Assembly: GCF_001905465.1 (NCBI RefSeq) | Contig: NZ_LISX01000011.1 | Coordinates: 124,001-188,000, forward strand | Source: Kitasatospora sp. CB01950 | Lineage (GTDB): Bacteria; Actinomycetota; Actinomycetes; Streptomycetales; Streptomycetaceae | Reading direction: 5' to 3' | Length of the DNA: 64,000 nucleotides | In this document: positions 61,979-64,000 of the stretch, piece by piece | Layout: each line of letters begins with the position of its first letter | How positions within the stretch are numbered: position 1 is the first letter of the stretch | Position numbers and translations under genes: made by a program | The notes under the pieces: model-generated | Database searches by the model: none | What the model was told of the DNA's origin: nothing | What the model saw: only the letters and a program-made list of their open reading frames with translations

Positions 61979-63169
61979 ATGTCCGCACCGCGCACCACCG
62001 CCCTGCCCGCCTCCCCGCTGATCGAGTCAGAGGACCGCCGCGCCCTGCGCGAAGCCGTCGCCGCGCTCGGCCGCCGCTACGGCCGCGAGTACTTCCAGCG
62101 CAAGGCCCGCGAGAACCAGCCCGTCGAAGAACTCTGGTCCGAGGCCGCCAAGTTGGGCTACCTCGGCGTCAACCTGCCCGCCGAACACGGCGGCGGGGGC
62201 GCGGGCATCGGCGAACTCGCGGTCGTGCTCGAGGAGTTGGGCGCGGCCGGCTGCCCGCTGCTGATGCTGATCGTCTCGCCCGCGATCTGCGGCACCGTGA
62301 TCGCCCGGTTCGGCACCGAGGAACAGAAGCAGCGCTGGCTGCCCGGCCTCGCCGACGGCAGCAAGGTGATGGCATTCGGCATCACCGAGCCCGACGCCGG
62401 CTCCAACTCGCACCGCATCTCCACCGTCGCCCGCCGCGACGGCCAGGACTGGCTGCTCAGCGGCCGCAAGGTCTTCGTCTCCGGCATCGACCACGCCGAC
62501 GCCGTGCTGTTCGTCGGCCGCACCGAAGACGCTCGCACCGGCAAGCTCAAGCCCGCCCTGTTCGTCGTCCCGCGCGACACCCCCGGCTTCGAGTACCGCC
62601 CCATACCGATGGAACTCACCGCCCCCGAACGGCAGTTCCAGGTCTTCCTGGACGACGTGCGGCTGCCCGCCGACGCCCTGGTCGGCGACGAGGACGCCGG
62701 GCTGCTGCAACTGTTCGCCGGACTCAACCCCGAGCGGATCATGACCGCCGCCTTCACCCTCGGCATCGCCCGCTACGCCCTCGACACCGCCGTCGCCTAC
62801 GCCCGCACCCGCACCGTCTGGGACAAGCCGATCGGCGCCCACCAGGGCATCGCCCACCCGCTCGCCCAGTGCGCCATCGAGGTCGAACTCGCCCGCCTGA
62901 TGACCCAGAAGGCCGCCCACCTCTACGACGCGGGCGACGACCTGGCCGCCGGCGAGGCCGCCAACATGGCCAAGTACGCCGCCGGCGAAGCCTCCTGCCG
63001 CGCCGTCGACCAGGCCGTCCAGACCCTCGGCGGCAACGGCCTCACCCAGGAGTACGGCCTCGCCGCACTGATCACCGCCACCCGGGTCGGCCGGGTCGCC
63101 CCGGTCAGCCGCGAAATGATCCTCAACTACGTCGCCCAGCACACCCTGGGCCTGCCCCGCTCGTACTGA
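61979..63169 (+). CDS. Acyl-CoA dehydrogenase
   Basis: 396 residues. FAD/acyl-CoA motifs are FGITEPDAGSNSHRISTVAR, GRKVFVSGIDHADAVLF and the C-terminal QTLGGNGLTQEYGLAALITA. The catalytic base region is LGGNGLTQEYG. It introduces the alpha-beta double bond that would precede carboxylation in leucine or terpenoid breakdown (LiuA/AtuD roles). ATG at 61979 follows GGAAGGACC. Last gene of the operon; an enoyl-CoA hydratase and HMG-CoA-type lyase are not in the window. Confidence 0.93.
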   Translation: MSAPRTTALPASPLIESEDRRALREAVAALGRRYGREYFQRKARENQPVEELWSEAAKLGYLGVNLPAEHGGGGAGIGELAVVLEELGAAGCPLLMLIVSPAICGTVIARFGTEEQKQRWLPGLADGSKVMAFGITEPDAGSNSHRISTVARRDGQDWLLSGRKVFVSGIDHADAVLFVGRTEDARTGKLKPALFVVPRDTPGFEYRPIPMELTAPERQFQVFLDDVRLPADALVGDEDAGLLQLFAGLNPERIMTAAFTLGIARYALDTAVAYARTRTVWDKPIGAHQGIAHPLAQCAIEVELARLMTQKAAHLYDAGDDLAAGEAANMAKYAAGEASCRAVDQAVQTLGGNGLTQEYGLAALITATRVGRVAPVSREMILNYVAQHTLGLPRSY

Positions 63170-63257
63170 CGGGCCGTCAGGAGACCCCGTGCGCCGGTGC
63201 GCGAAGCAATCCGAGGGATCGGCGTCCCGCACCGGGACGGACGGTTACGCTCCCGCC

Positions 63258-64000
63258 ATGACGATCATGTACAGGTCCGACGAGCACACCGACGCCGGTA
63301 TCGCCCGCCGCGCCGCCGAGGCCGGTGCCGAGGCCGTCCGGGCCCACGCCTGGGCCACCGCCGAGAAGCACCACAAGGGCGGCGGCGACTTCGCCACCGC
63401 CGCCGACCTGGCCGCCGAGGCCGCCGTCCTCGACCTGCTGCGCGCCGCCCGCCCCGGCGACGCGTTCACCGGCGAGGAGAGCGGCCGCACCGGCGCGGCC
63501 GACGCCGACCGGCGGTGGCTGATCGACCCGCTCTGCGGCACCCTCAACTACGCCGTCGGCACCCACCTGGTGGCCGTCAACGTGGCCCTGCGCGAGCACG
63601 GCCGGACGGTCGCCGCCGCCACCGCCGACCCGTACACCGGCGAGACGTACTGGACCGACGGCGAGCGCGCCCACCTGCGCCACGACCGGCAGGACACCCC
63701 GCTGGTCCCGTCCGCGCAGTCCGCGCTCGTCGACCTCAACCTCGACCCGCCCTACCCGAACGCCGCCGCGTTCCGTGCCGCGCACCTGCTCACCGACCCC
63801 GACTTCGAAGCCGCGTTCCGCCCCCGGGTGGTCTCCAGCACCCTGGCCGTCGCCTGGGTCGCCGCCGGCCGCCGCGCCGCCTATATCACCGACGGACACC
63901 TCGCCGACAGCGTCCACTTCGCCGCCGGCCTCGCCCTGTGCGAAGCGGCCGGCTGCACCGTCACCGACCTGCGCGGCAAGCCCCTGCACAGCGGCGGGGG
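63258..64000 (+). CDS. Inositol monophosphatase-family protein (partial)
   Basis: 247 residues visible; the end lies beyond the window. FATAADLAAEAAVLDLLRAA, AFTGEESG (metal-binding Glu) and WLIDPLCGTLNYAVG (the DPLDGT-like motif, with Cys for the usual Asp) are present, then SVHFAAGLALCEAAGC. The replacement of the second Asp of DxLDGT by Cys is unusual and may alter metal binding. ATG at 63258 is 6 nt after TACGCT. Confidence 0.87.
   Translation, partial: MTIMYRSDEHTDAGIARRAAEAGAEAVRAHAWATAEKHHKGGGDFATAADLAAEAAVLDLLRAARPGDAFTGEESGRTGAADADRRWLIDPLCGTLNYAVGTHLVAVNVALREHGRTVAAATADPYTGETYWTDGERAHLRHDRQDTPLVPSAQSALVDLNLDPPYPNAAAFRAAHLLTDPDFEAAFRPRVVSSTLAVAWVAAGRRAAYITDGHLADSVHFAAGLALCEAAGCTVTDLRGKPLHSGG

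Overview
The window is very GC-rich (roughly 70-75% by eye). It has strong third-position G/C bias, many GTG starts, short gaps and frequent 4-nt ATGA/GTGA overlaps. Together with a chaplin, a DasR-type operator, LAL and LysR regulators, GH46 chitosanase and GH18 chitinase, this points to the chromosome of a Streptomycetaceae member (Streptomyces or Kitasatospora). No rRNA, tRNA, CRISPR array or complete insertion sequence was seen.

Layout. 1-9 kb: a partial salicylyl-CoA 5-hydroxylase-type flavoprotein; a P-loop protein lacking a normal start codon; SUKH-like and membrane proteins; then a small unit made of a WblC-like promoter, a 17-codon leader ORF with competing hairpins, a GNAT acetyltransferase, an IF-1 paralogue and bioF. 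9-10 kb is decayed DNA (a truncated gene, an IS256-type transposase tail). 10-13.3 kb: chitosanase, MFS exporter and ArsR repressor. 13.4-26.5 kb is bounded by two near-identical secreted M4 metalloproteases in inverted orientation. Between them lie an LAL regulator, a large NACHT/STAND ATPase, a duplicated pair of small secreted proteins and an HD-domain protein. 26.7-27.4 kb holds more pseudogene debris. 27.4-33.4 kb: MOSC protein, LysR regulator, the sdhCAB operon, a cluster of gene fragments and a short chaplin. 33.4-39 kb: a hydrolase, divergent NHEJ-type LigD polymerase and ATP-dependent ligase with a MITE-like repeat between them, and a GntR/TetR-fused regulator divergent from a FAD monooxygenase. 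39-45 kb: chitinase under a DasR-like site, the tdh-kbl threonine catabolic operon, a LysR gene and a Doc-type toxin-antitoxin pair. 45-56 kb: small metabolic and hypothetical genes, many apparently leaderless, a solitary gcvH and an isolated phage tail tube-like protein. 56-63 kb: a four-gene acyl-CoA carboxylase operon (AtuA-like, carboxyltransferase, biotin carboxylase, acyl-CoA dehydrogenase) behind a perfect palindrome. The right edge cuts an inositol monophosphatase-family gene.

How the genes fit together. Polymer degradation is prominent: chitosan, chitin and protein. Several units carry their own visible switch: ArsR with MFS, LysR with sdhCAB, GntR/TetR with the monooxygenase, DasR with the chitinase, and a TetR-type palindrome at the atu-like operon.

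The best candidates for new biology are four: the leader-peptide/GNAT/IF-1 unit, the stand-alone NACHT ATPase with an N-terminal nuclease-like segment and C-terminal repeats, the duplicated secreted peptides with constant signal peptides and divergent mature parts, and the inverted protease pair sharing an 11-bp-phased upstream element. All functional statements are from reading the sequence by eye; no database search was run.
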